This document shows, piece after piece, positions 17,059-25,042 of a stretch of DNA of 64,000 nucleotides. Where the stretch lies: contig NC_013385.1 in NCBI RefSeq assembly GCF_000024605.1, positions 1,688,175 to 1,752,174 of the forward strand, written 5' to 3'. Position numbers and translations under genes: made by a program. Position 1 is the stretch's first letter. Every line of letters begins with the position of its first letter. The DNA is from Ammonifex degensii KC4 (GTDB taxonomy: Bacteria; Bacillota; Desulfotomaculia; Desulfotomaculales; Ammonificaceae). Below the pieces are notes generated by a model. The model worked only from the letters and a program-made list of their open reading frames with translations, did no database searches and had not been told where the DNA came from.

Positions 17059-18702
17059 GTGTCCGCAAAGATGCTTTATGTTGCCGGGAAAAAGAGGAGA
17101 TCCGCCTTGATACTGACGACCAGCTTGAGACTCCCTGATGAGCTGGTCGAGCCCTTGAAGAACCTCACCGCCCTGGGACTTAAGGTTCAGGAGCAGGTGC
17201 TGGGGATGTACTGGTCGCCTGAAGGTCTGGGAGCTTTAGCTTCTTCCTCAGGCAAGGCGTGGAAGCTCCTGGATGCACAGCTTTCCCGCCCGCAGGACGT
17301 CTACATCCCCAGCCGCGTGTGGCGCTGCATCCTGGAGTCGGCGGGGCGCATCCTGCGCTCCATGGCCGAGAGAAAACGTATCTTTGAGCTTCTTTTGCCT
17401 TACTTCAACGGCAAGGCCAAAGACGCCGCAAGAGAGCTTTACGGCCTGCTCAAAAAAGACGGGGAAGGGGAGGAGTTCGGGTATCTCTTCAACGTGGCCG
17501 AGGCTGTGGCCAACTTCTATGCCGAGCACGACAGGCTTCCCCAGGACTTCTTCGAGCTCCAGAAGAAGCCCGAGCCTAAGAAGTTCACCTTCACGACTTC
17601 CCCGGACGACGGTCCTGAGAAAGGGCAGGTGGTGAGGTACGAGTGTGACGGGAAAGTCCTGCGGGGCCAGGTGAAGCTTCCGAACTCTCCCGAGCCCAGG
17701 AAGGAAGAAGACTGGCGGTGGTTCTCGTTCGAGGCCGGGCTCCCGGAGGAGCTCCAGGAGAAGCTGGCCCGGGGAGGGAAGCTCTGTGCCCCTGACCTGA
17801 GGCTCAAGGTCAAGCCTTCGGGTAAGCTCATCGCTCTTCTTGATGTCAAGGTGGAAGTGCCAGAAAAGACGCCTTCAGGTGAAGGAGACCGGGTGCTGGG
17901 GGTCGACTGGGGGCTAAGGAAGCTCGTGACCGGCACCGTGCTCTCGGAGAAAGGACAGCTCACCCCTCCCTTCTTCGTCTTCTGGCAGGCCTTAAGGGAT
18001 AAACTCCTCCGCATCCGGGAGGAGATAAGCCGGCTGCAGAAAGCACGCGACCGATATGAGAGGAAAAGCCCGGAGTGGAAGGAGTACAACCGGATGATAG
18101 CCTCCGCCTGGCAGAAGTACCACCGGATACAGCACCAGCTCGCCCACCAGGTGTCGAGCCTCTTAGTGCTTTTAGCCAAGGCCTTCGGCTGCCGGTACAT
18201 CTTCGTCGAGTGGCTTCTCACCCTGCGTGGGGAGAAGGGAAGGTCGAAGGACCTCAACTGGTGGGTGACCACCACGGTGAGGGGGCTTCTCTTCAGGCTC
18301 CTGAGGTATAAAGCACGGCTTTTGGGGATCAGGGTCGTACCGGTTCCTCCAGGTGGCACGAGCGCCGTTTGTCCCAGGTGCTTAGGGAGAGGTAAGCACG
18401 TCAAGTCGCCAAGTGAGCCTGAGGAGAAGGACTCCGGTTCCTGGTTTATCTGCCCTTCCTGCGGGTACAACGCCGACCGGGACTACGTGGGGAGCCTCAA
18501 CGTCGGGAGGACGGGCTTTAAGCTTGAAAGGCCGCTGACCTACACGGTCTGCCGCGTCGCGGCGAAGCCGTTCCCGTCGCAGGGAGCTTCCCCTGTGGGA
18601 GCGACCTTCACCACGCTGGGATATATCAAAAGTGTCTTTGTAGCCAACTTTAATGCACTGACCAGACTCCTGGATCCCGCAGTCTTACCTAGCATAACCT
18701 AG
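17059..18702 (+). CDS. Large TnpB-family RNA-guided nuclease/transposon protein
   Basis: 547 residues from a GTG (an ATG four codons on is also possible), longer than typical TnpB (about 370-420). The C-terminal half is a complete RuvC-type nuclease: D283 in LGVDWGLRKLV, E384 in IFVEWLLTLRG, a zinc finger C438-x2-C441...C465-x2-C468, and D475 in NADRDYVGSLNVGR. The N-terminal 270 residues are lysine-rich and do not resemble a short TnpB N-terminus. TnpB proteins are RNA-guided DNA endonucleases of IS200/IS605/IS607 elements and the ancestors of Cas12. No tnpA and no CRISPR array are adjacent. Its 3' end abuts a truncated pilin gene. All catalytic residues look intact. Confidence 0.83.
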   Translation: MSAKMLYVAGKKRRSALILTTSLRLPDELVEPLKNLTALGLKVQEQVLGMYWSPEGLGALASSSGKAWKLLDAQLSRPQDVYIPSRVWRCILESAGRILRSMAERKRIFELLLPYFNGKAKDAARELYGLLKKDGEGEEFGYLFNVAEAVANFYAEHDRLPQDFFELQKKPEPKKFTFTTSPDDGPEKGQVVRYECDGKVLRGQVKLPNSPEPRKEEDWRWFSFEAGLPEELQEKLARGGKLCAPDLRLKVKPSGKLIALLDVKVEVPEKTPSGEGDRVLGVDWGLRKLVTGTVLSEKGQLTPPFFVFWQALRDKLLRIREEISRLQKARDRYERKSPEWKEYNRMIASAWQKYHRIQHQLAHQVSSLLVLLAKAFGCRYIFVEWLLTLRGEKGRSKDLNWWVTTTVRGLLFRLLRYKARLLGIRVVPVPPGGTSAVCPRCLGRGKHVKSPSEPEEKDSGSWFICPSCGYNADRDYVGSLNVGRTGFKLERPLTYTVCRVAAKPFPSQGASPVGATFTTLGYIKSVFVANFNALTRLLDPAVLPSIT

Positions 18703-18804
18703 CGTGGGAGGAACGGTAGCGGATATGGTCAAGACCACCACCAGCTCCAGCAGGCTGAAACCGTCCTCGTGCCTCTTTAAAACCCGAGCAGGGAAGCGTA
18801 CCAC
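18685..18804 (-). pseudogene. Truncated prepilin gene at the TnpB element boundary
   Basis: Beginning at a GTG at 18804 that overlaps the end of pilD, the frame reads a short basic leader and then HEDGFSLLELVVVLTI, an unmistakable type IV prepilin cleavage site (G/F with Glu at +5) and hydrophobic helix. After TI the sequence turns into SATVPPTLGYAR and stops, with no pilin globular domain. The stop lies within the 3' end of the tnpB gene on the other strand. The rest of the pilin was not found on the far side of tnpB, so the downstream part seems lost. It would have been the last gene of the pilus operon. Confidence 0.65.
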
Positions 18805-19529
18805 TCCCAGATCTCTCTCCCCCAGAAAAGGGCGATCAGAAACCCCAGCGAAAGAAAAGGGCCGAAGGGAATATGGTCTTTGCGCCCCTTGCGGCGCGTG
18901 AGAAGGAGGACTATGCCCCAAATGCCGGCCACGAAGCAGCCAAGGAAAGTCCCCAGCAGCGACAGCGGCCAGCCCAGGAAAAGACCGGCAACCGTCGCCA
19001 GCTTTATGTCCCCTCCCCCCATCCCACCCCGGCTCGCCAGGGCCAGCAATAGCAAAAAGCCCCCTGCTGCCCCGGCACCCAGCAGGGCGGAGAGCAGGCC
19101 CACGTCGCGGGCCAAAAGGCCCAGCGGCACCCCTCCCAGGAAGGCGACCAGCACCAGCCGATTGGGAATAAGGCAATGCTCCAGATCGATGAAGGAGGCG
19201 ACCAGCAGGCAGGCCAGCAGAAAGTAGTACTTCAGGGCTACGAAACTGAAGCCCCAGCGGTAGGCCAGGGCCAGGGCCAAGCCCCCGCTTAAAAGCTCCA
19301 CCAGGGGGTAGCGCCATGAGATAGGAGCACGGCAGTAGCGGCAGCGCCCCCTAAGCCAGAGAAAGCTCAGGAGGGGAATGAGGTCGTAAAAGCGCAGCGT
19401 CTCCCCGCAAGAAGGGCAGCGGGAGCACCCTAAAATTATCGTCTCTCCTCGCGGCAGTCTGTAAATTGCCACGTTGAGGAAGCTTCCCACCACCAGGCCC
19501 ACAACAAAAGCTAAAAGCAAAGGCAACAT
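18777..19529 (-). CDS. pilD: Prepilin peptidase/N-methyltransferase PilD
   Basis: 250 residues, a polytopic membrane protein. The N-terminal cytoplasmic loop carries CSRCPSCGETL and CRYCRAP (two CxxC pairs, zinc), and the aspartyl-protease residues lie in SFIDLEHCLIPN and GMGGGDIKL. It cleaves prepilin leaders after Gly and N-methylates the new N-terminus. It starts 1 bp before the stop of pilO's frame and closes the intact part of the pilus operon. Substrates in this operon are the four prepilin-like proteins described here. Confidence 0.93.
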   Translation of the reverse strand: MLPLLLAFVVGLVVGSFLNVAIYRLPRGETIILGCSRCPSCGETLRFYDLIPLLSFLWLRGRCRYCRAPISWRYPLVELLSGGLALALAYRWGFSFVALKYYFLLACLLVASFIDLEHCLIPNRLVLVAFLGGVPLGLLARDVGLLSALLGAGAAGGFLLLLALASRGGMGGGDIKLATVAGLFLGWPLSLLGTFLGCFVAGIWGIVLLLTRRKGRKDHIPFGPFLSLGFLIALFWGREIWEWYASLLGF

Positions 19530-20240
19530 TCAACCCTCCTGCCGTATAGGTTCCCGCGGAAGATTATGACCTTCTGCTTTTTCGCCTGTCTCACCAGGAG
19601 GCTTACCCTGCAAGGGTTGCTGGCTTTGCGGGAATAGTGGCTGGAAAAGGTTAGGCCGCCCCAAAGCCCACCCGCCTACCTGTTCCAGCATCAGCCGCGC
19701 CTGCGGGTTTTTGTCCATGTAAAGGACGGCTGCGAAGTCTCCCCGAACGGTGCCCGGCGTCGATTCCTGGCCTGAAAGCTTAAAGGAGCGTATCTCCACC
19801 AGGTTGCGGATCGCTCCCGTCTCCAAGCCCTCCACAAAGCTCAGTACATCAGGATAACTCCCTTCCACCCCGATTTGCAGGGGGAGGGCCAAAACGTACT
19901 GCTTTTCTACTACCTGGCCTGGCTCGAAACTCACCACCCGCACTTTCCTGACCGCAGCCTGCAACCCCAAGAGAACGACGTCCGTCCCCTGCCGGGCATC
20001 CAGGGTGAAAAAGTTTAAGAGCGGATCTCGGCGCAGCTCCTCCACTCTCTTTTCCTCCCACGGGCGCGCGGCTAGCAGCTGCTGGTAGCGGGTAAGCTCG
20101 CTTTGTGCCTTCTGCAGATCCTCCCGGGTGCGGGCATAAGCACGCCACTGCGGGAGAAAGAGGAACCACACCAGAAGAAAAACTCCCAGAGCCCCCAACA
20201 AAGCCAGGAGAAGAACGCGCCTCAAGCCAGCGTTACTCAC
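19530..20240 (-). CDS. pilO: Type IV pilus inner-membrane protein PilO
   Basis: 236 residues. One N-terminal membrane helix (residues 8-28), a coiled-coil (TREDLQKAQSELTRYQQLL) and a ferredoxin-like periplasmic domain with LPLQIGVEGSYPDVLSFVEGL fit PilO. PilO pairs with PilN in the alignment complex between the cytoplasmic PilM and the outer parts of the machine. The C-terminal 40 residues are Pro/Gln-rich and not part of the fold. It overlaps pilN by 4 bp. Confidence 0.85.
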   Translation of the reverse strand: MSNAGLRRVLLLALLGALGVFLLVWFLFLPQWRAYARTREDLQKAQSELTRYQQLLAARPWEEKRVEELRRDPLLNFFTLDARQGTDVVLLGLQAAVRKVRVVSFEPGQVVEKQYVLALPLQIGVEGSYPDVLSFVEGLETGAIRNLVEIRSFKLSGQESTPGTVRGDFAAVLYMDKNPQARLMLEQVGGWALGRPNLFQPLFPQSQQPLQGKPPGETGEKAEGHNLPREPIRQEG

Positions 20241-20836
20241 TTGGCCATCCCCTCTTTCAACCGGGCTTGCATGGTGAAGGCATAAAGACCGCTTTTGTCT
20301 GTGCTAACCTTTTCCAGGCGCACCTCCTGAAAGTAACCCGACTCCCAAAGCTTGCGCTCAAAAACACCGATGGCGGTAAAAGACTGCGACACCCCTTGTA
20401 TGTTCACCACCGAGGCCGGTGGCGGTAGCTCCGCTTTGGAAGAAGCTTTTCCCGCCTGCGTCTTTTCAGCAGGCACCACTTCCAGCACCGTCAAGCTTAT
20501 ATCTGCCGGGCAGACGTCGCCTATTCCTTTGAGGATGCTGTGCCAGCTCCGGCGTGCGTGCACTATATCGGCGTATTCTTTAAGGGCTTTTTCCAGCCGC
20601 ACCCGCTCCGTGTGGATGGCCTCAACGGCCTGCACCTGGGGGCGCAGCCGGCTAAGTTCCTGCTGCGTGCGGGCAAGCTCGCTTTTGGTCAAAAGAAAAT
20701 TCAGAAGAAAAGCACCGTAACCTAAGACGAGCCCCCCTCCTCCCAGAAGCGTGCTAACCAGTATCAATAGGCGGCGCTTGTCGACTAGCCCCTCGACCTG
20801 AAGCCGCGGGGGCAAAAGGTTGACCTTGTAGTTCAC
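20237..20836 (-). CDS. pilN: Type IV pilus inner-membrane protein PilN
   Basis: 199 residues. The short cytoplasmic N-terminus MNYKVNLLPPRLQ contains the conserved NLLP that binds PilM. A membrane helix spans about 25-45, a coiled coil follows, and the C-terminal domain includes ISLTVLEVVPAEK and VNIQGVSQSFTAIGVFERKL. It overlaps pilM and pilO by 4 bp each, so the three are translationally coupled. Confidence 0.88.
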   Translation of the reverse strand: MNYKVNLLPPRLQVEGLVDKRRLLILVSTLLGGGGLVLGYGAFLLNFLLTKSELARTQQELSRLRPQVQAVEAIHTERVRLEKALKEYADIVHARRSWHSILKGIGDVCPADISLTVLEVVPAEKTQAGKASSKAELPPPASVVNIQGVSQSFTAIGVFERKLWESGYFQEVRLEKVSTDKSGLYAFTMQARLKEGMAK

Positions 20837-21858
20837 ACCACCACCTCCCTTAGGGCCAGGCCCAGGGCCACGGCGTAGGCCGGGTCATAGGACAAGGAGG
20901 AGAAGGTCAGAGCTGGTGTGTCCACCGTCACCGGCACGCCGAGCATTCCCTCTAAAAAAGTTGGGAGGGGTCGAAATTTGGCGCCCCCTCCGCTCAAGAT
21001 GATTTTTCTGACCTCTATCCCCTCTTGCGTGCTGCAGAATTCAAGCGAGCGCTTGAGCTCCCGTCCGATCTCCAGAAGCCCGCCCCGGAACGCCTCTGCT
21101 GCCGACGGATCCTCAACGGTGGCCGCCGCCTCCAGCTTCATGCGCTCCGCCTCCTCGAAGGTCACCCCGTAGTGCTCCGAGGCCGAGCGGGTGAAGAGGT
21201 CTCCCCCGGCAGAGAGGGTGCGCAGGAAGACGATCTGTCCGTTCTGCATGATCACTATCTGCGTGATGCGGGCACCGATGTCCACTAAGGCGACGCTCCC
21301 TTCCTGCAGCTGGGGTTGGAAAAGGCGGTGCAGGGCGAAAGCAGGAAGGTCGAGCACCCCCAGCACCAGGCCTGCGCGGCTGAAAAGGGCGTGGTAGCGG
21401 TAGACGAGAGCAGCCGGCACGGCTAAAATAAGGCACCTTCTCCCCTCGCCTCCTGCCTTATCTTCCAGCCACACGGAGCGTATGATGAGCTCGTCCACCG
21501 GGGTGGGAAGGAAGCGCTCCACTTCCAGGCGCACCGCCTGTTCCCGCTCTCTATCGCTCATGGGAGGGAGGCGCAGGATACGGCTTACCACCTTGTCTCC
21601 CGGCAGACAGGAGATGACCTCCCTGGTACCGGGCTCGAGCTCTCGCAGCACTCCGATGAGTTTTTCCTCGTCAAACACATCCCCCCAAACTCCCGGCGGG
21701 CTGGGCAGGCGGCGCAGGGCCAGCACTTCCGGCCCACCATTGGTGACTCTTATCTCTGCCATCTTGGTCTCCGCCGTTCCGACATCTATCCCCACAAAGT
21801 GGGTCCTGCGGGGAAGAAGCCTGGCTAGCCAGCGCAAATATGGCACCCCCTCGCTCAC
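20833..21858 (-). CDS. pilM: Type IV pilus assembly ATPase-fold protein PilM
   Basis: 341 residues with an actin-like (FtsA/ASKHA) fold: VGIDVGTAETKMAEI at 22-36, LVDIGARITQIVIMQNG in the middle and ILSGGGAKFRPLPTFLEG near the C-terminus. PilM is the cytoplasmic ring component that binds the N-terminus of PilN and links it to the PilB/PilT motors. It overlaps the PilX-like gene by 4 bp. Confidence 0.9.
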   Translation of the reverse strand: MSEGVPYLRWLARLLPRRTHFVGIDVGTAETKMAEIRVTNGGPEVLALRRLPSPPGVWGDVFDEEKLIGVLRELEPGTREVISCLPGDKVVSRILRLPPMSDREREQAVRLEVERFLPTPVDELIIRSVWLEDKAGGEGRRCLILAVPAALVYRYHALFSRAGLVLGVLDLPAFALHRLFQPQLQEGSVALVDIGARITQIVIMQNGQIVFLRTLSAGGDLFTRSASEHYGVTFEEAERMKLEAAATVEDPSAAEAFRGGLLEIGRELKRSLEFCSTQEGIEVRKIILSGGGAKFRPLPTFLEGMLGVPVTVDTPALTFSSLSYDPAYAVALGLALREVVV

Positions 21859-23345
21859 TCAACGCTCCAAGAAACAATTTGATAGCCCACGGGCGTCCCC
21901 GGCGGCACTGCCGTTTGCGCCGCGTTCAGGTTGATGAGGGCATTGATCAGTACATCACCTTTAGCGGCCACCCAGTCCAGATTAAGGTTGCCTGCTGTCG
22001 CACAATCGAACTTTCCAGTAGCTATTACTGATAGACGCCCTCCACTTCCTACAACCGCCCTGTAAACTACGTCGCCCGCGACGGCAAAAAGGCCAAAGGG
22101 TTTCTTTATACCCTCCGTGTCAACTCCGAATAGTCCGGCGAGGCTCTCGTCGATCTTGATGCTATCGGCCACAATGGTCGCTGGCTTTTCAGCCGTCACC
22201 CGCAACCGGCCCAGGTTTAGATCGATAAAGGTGACCGTCTTTCCGCGATAGCGGCTTTTTATCCGGTCCCGCCACCTTGCGTAGGCGTCTTTGTATGCCT
22301 TGAAGTCAAGGGTAAGGGGGCCGTCGACGACCGCGAGAAACTCAGGCCTTGCGGGATCCTCGAGTTTCAATGTTGCCCCGGTAACAGTCACTACTACCCT
22401 GTTCAAGAGTGGTATTTCTACCGCCGTCCAGTCCCAGATAATTCCTTTGCCAGTACCAAAATCAGGGTCGTCGTCGAGCCACGCTGCAGCACTCGAAAAG
22501 TAATAGCCTCTACTTTGCGCCTCGGCCTTCACCCGTTTGTACCAATCGCTCCCTTTGTCAACTACGGGGAAGCTGGGCAGCGGAAACCCCGGGATATTAG
22601 GCCCGCAGTTTTCATGAACAGTCACCTTCCCTAACTGCCACCATGGGCCGTGTACTTTGTTGCCCGCCCAGATTTCCCCGCTCCAGGTGCTGATGGCTGC
22701 CGAAAGATACACGTCCCTACCCGCTTTGATCTCGCCGCTTCCCGTGGTGCCTGCACCAGTAAGATGAACGTTCCTGCCAGCGTAAATGCCCCCGATGTTA
22801 CCGGCAATCAGTGCCTGTGATTTCACATCCCCCGTACGGGCAAGAAGGGATCCACCTGTGCTTGTAACCCCTCCTGTCAAGTGGACGGCAGTATCAGATT
22901 TCAACCCGGGACCGCCGTAGGCAAGGAAGGGATCAGGGCACACCTTTACCTTGGCCGTTATTGTCTTGCGGGCAAAACTAGACCCAGCTATAGGGCTTTC
23001 CGGATAACACCCCGTAGAGGTGATGGTGTAGTAAATGGTTTCGCCCACTGTTTCTTTGCTTACTTTCACCTTTTCGATTAGACCGCCGGCGTAAGGTTCG
23101 TTGTCAATGGTAAAGTTTTCAAAACCCGGTGCCGGATAAACAAGCCTTTGTTTTAAATTAGCTAACGCCTTCTCCACTCCGGCCTCGGCGATGTAGTAGG
23201 CTTTCTCCCTGGCCTCCTCCAGGGTGACCAGGCGGCTGTGCTGCAGGGCTGCTGCCACCGCCGCCGTCCCGGTGATGAAGAGCACCACGGAAAGGATCAG
23301 CACCAGCGCCAGAGCCTGTCCCCGCTCGTCACACCAGCTTTTCAT
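21855..23345 (-). CDS. PilX-like pilus-associated protein with repeated beta region
   Basis: 496 residues. The N-terminus (DERGQALALVLILSVVLFITG followed by AYYIAEAGVEKALANL) matches the PilX N-terminal domain of pilus assembly proteins. Beyond it, residues about 140-250 contain short repeats such as AGRNVHLTGAGT and AGRDVYLSAAIS, suggesting a beta-helical or polymer-forming surface domain; the C-terminal half is unassigned. It overlaps both neighbours by 4 bp, so it is part of the pilus operon and probably a minor or tip-associated, surface-exposed component. Confidence 0.7.
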   Translation of the reverse strand: MKSWCDERGQALALVLILSVVLFITGTAAVAAALQHSRLVTLEEAREKAYYIAEAGVEKALANLKQRLVYPAPGFENFTIDNEPYAGGLIEKVKVSKETVGETIYYTITSTGCYPESPIAGSSFARKTITAKVKVCPDPFLAYGGPGLKSDTAVHLTGGVTSTGGSLLARTGDVKSQALIAGNIGGIYAGRNVHLTGAGTTGSGEIKAGRDVYLSAAISTWSGEIWAGNKVHGPWWQLGKVTVHENCGPNIPGFPLPSFPVVDKGSDWYKRVKAEAQSRGYYFSSAAAWLDDDPDFGTGKGIIWDWTAVEIPLLNRVVVTVTGATLKLEDPARPEFLAVVDGPLTLDFKAYKDAYARWRDRIKSRYRGKTVTFIDLNLGRLRVTAEKPATIVADSIKIDESLAGLFGVDTEGIKKPFGLFAVAGDVVYRAVVGSGGRLSVIATGKFDCATAGNLNLDWVAAKGDVLINALINLNAAQTAVPPGTPVGYQIVSWSVE

Positions 23346-23809
23346 CCTTGCTCACCCACCCGCGTGCGCACTTGGGTAGAAAGCGCTAACCTGCCCGAGC
23401 CCAAATACTCCCCCTCCAAATAAACACTCACCGTGCCCTCCCGGACGCTAAACTCCACCCCAGTTATATGGCTGGCTACGGGCTGGCCGTTCTCTTTAAG
23501 CTCTTTCTTGGCCGGGTCGTAAGCGTAGGTGTAGCTCGCGCCGCCCGGGAGGGTCACTATGATACCGGTAGAAGGGTTCTGGGGATCGATCTTCTCTATC
23601 TTCTCCGCCTGCCGCACTCTGAGGCTTATGCGGTCGAGCGCCTGGCGGAGGTTGGCCTCCACCTCCTGTTGCTGGACCTCCCGCCAGTAGCTGCGGTAGC
23701 TCCCGGCCATCAGGTAGAAGAGAGCGACGGAGATCATGGAGAAGATGGCAAGCGCCACCACCGCCTCCACCAGGGTAAAGCCACACTCTTCCCAAAACCC
23801 CTTCCTCAT
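23342..23809 (-). CDS. Prepilin-like minor pilin (PilW/GspJ type)
   Basis: 155 residues with a prepilin leader and helix: ECGFTLVEAVVALAIFSMIS, cleavage after Gly, Glu at +5. The globular part has the helix ANLRQALDRISLRVRQAEKI typical of PilW/GspJ-like minor pilins and a short beta domain. PilD in the same operon would process it. Minor pilins prime pilus assembly and often form the tip. It overlaps genes on both sides by 4 bp. Confidence 0.8.
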   Translation of the reverse strand: MRKGFWEECGFTLVEAVVALAIFSMISVALFYLMAGSYRSYWREVQQQEVEANLRQALDRISLRVRQAEKIEKIDPQNPSTGIIVTLPGGASYTYAYDPAKKELKENGQPVASHITGVEFSVREGTVSVYLEGEYLGSGRLALSTQVRTRVGEQG

Positions 23810-24372
23810 ATTCCCTTCCTCCTCTCGCCGCTGAGTTGCACTTCCCGCACGCCCCAGAGAGTGCGGTACCTAACCGTCACCGTCACCTTCTCCAGGCCTT
23901 GCTGGGAGGAAGGCTCGGCGGTCACCGCCACCTTGCTGGTGTCCGGGAGCTCCCTCTCCAGCCGGAAGATGAGGTAGCGGGAGGAGGTGTCGGGCGCGGT
24001 GTCCCACGGAGGAGCAACATAAGCGGTGTGAGAGGAACCATCGTAACTCTGGATCTTCCTCACCTGCCCCTGCCCTGCTCCTTCGATGATGGCAAGGTAG
24101 AAGCCCTTGTAGGCGTCGTCCTGATCGCTGGCCTTGTCTTCCAGCACGACATAGTCTGGTCCCGCGCCCTGCACCTCACCCTCCCACTCTACCGGGCTGG
24201 CCTTCACCGCCTCCATGAGCGCCCGGGCAAGGCACAAAGCTTCCTGCTTATTGGAGCTGGCGGCGGTAGCCACCCGGCCGGAGAGGAAAAGCCCCATAAG
24301 CCCGGTGGCCAGGAGGGCGAAGAGGCAGAGGGCCACCACCACCTCAACTAGGGTCATCCCCCGCTCGTTCAC
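23806..24372 (-). CDS. Prepilin-like minor pilin (PilV/GspI type)
   Basis: 188 residues from the GTG at 24372, preceded by GAAGGG at good spacing; a longer frame from 24432 lacks a leader of sensible length. VNERGMTLVEVVVALCLFAL is a prepilin signal (cleavage after Gly, then Met rather than Phe, Glu at +5). The following helix ALCLARALMEAVKASP and the C-terminal VTVTVRYRTLWGVREVQLS fit PilV/GspI-type minor pilins. Confidence 0.8.
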   Translation of the reverse strand: MNERGMTLVEVVVALCLFALLATGLMGLFLSGRVATAASSNKQEALCLARALMEAVKASPVEWEGEVQGAGPDYVVLEDKASDQDDAYKGFYLAIIEGAGQGQVRKIQSYDGSSHTAYVAPPWDTAPDTSSRYLIFRLERELPDTSKVAVTAEPSSQQGLEKVTVTVRYRTLWGVREVQLSGERRKGI

Positions 24373-24487
24373 GGCTATCGCCCTTCTATCAGTTAATTGG
24401 GGGAGGAGAAGGGCTCCCCATTCTCCTCCCAACTCGACGGAATTTGAGAAACGGACTTAATTCAATTCTTTTAGCTACCCTTTTTCA

Positions 24488-24919
24488 CTACTTTTTCACT
24501 ACCTTGATTTCGCTTACTCCTTTATTACCCGTAGCCTGCACATTTACTTTCGTGCCGCCGGTTGTTTCGAGGGTATAAGTATCACCACCGGTGCCGGTGT
24601 ATTTGTAAGTGCCGCCCCACGGGTCTTTAATATCATTACCCTTGTTATCCTTCAAATACACACCCGCTGTATCGAGATCGTCCGCAGACGGATACGTTCC
24701 GTACTGCGCGTAATAGGCGTCCAGCGCCCCGGCCGCGGAGGTCAGGAAGCTCTCCGCCTTCGTGATTCTGGCTTTCTCTACATAGCCTAAGTAGAGCCAA
24801 ATACCCACGCCGATGAGCACGGCGATGATGATCAGGACCACCATCATCTCCACCATGGTGAAGCCGCGCTCATCCTGCCCCTTCCGGTAAAGATGCCGGC
24901 AAAGCTTGTAGAAAGGCAT
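24488..24919 (-). CDS. Type IV major pilin-like protein (GspG/PilA type)
   Basis: 143 residues. The leader ends in DERG before FTMVEMMVVLIIIAVLIGVG (Glu at +5). The globular domain contains AAGALDAYYAQYGTYPSADD and DPWGGTYKYT, the GspG/pseudopilin-like alpha-beta core. It is the best candidate for the pilus shaft subunit. The flanking gaps (123 bp upstream, 115 bp downstream) are larger than elsewhere in the operon, which may allow separate, higher expression. Confidence 0.85.
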   Translation of the reverse strand: MPFYKLCRHLYRKGQDERGFTMVEMMVVLIIIAVLIGVGIWLYLGYVEKARITKAESFLTSAAGALDAYYAQYGTYPSADDLDTAGVYLKDNKGNDIKDPWGGTYKYTGTGGDTYTLETTGGTKVNVQATGNKGVSEIKVVKK

Positions 24920-25042
24920 CTCTCCTTACCCCCCTCTTTTAGTTAGCTGGATTAAAATTTATGGAAAAAACCGCCACATTTTTAAGCCCCACTCCCAGAA
25001 AGGAAGGTTGCCACCCCCTTTTTACCTGCTCGTTACCAAATT

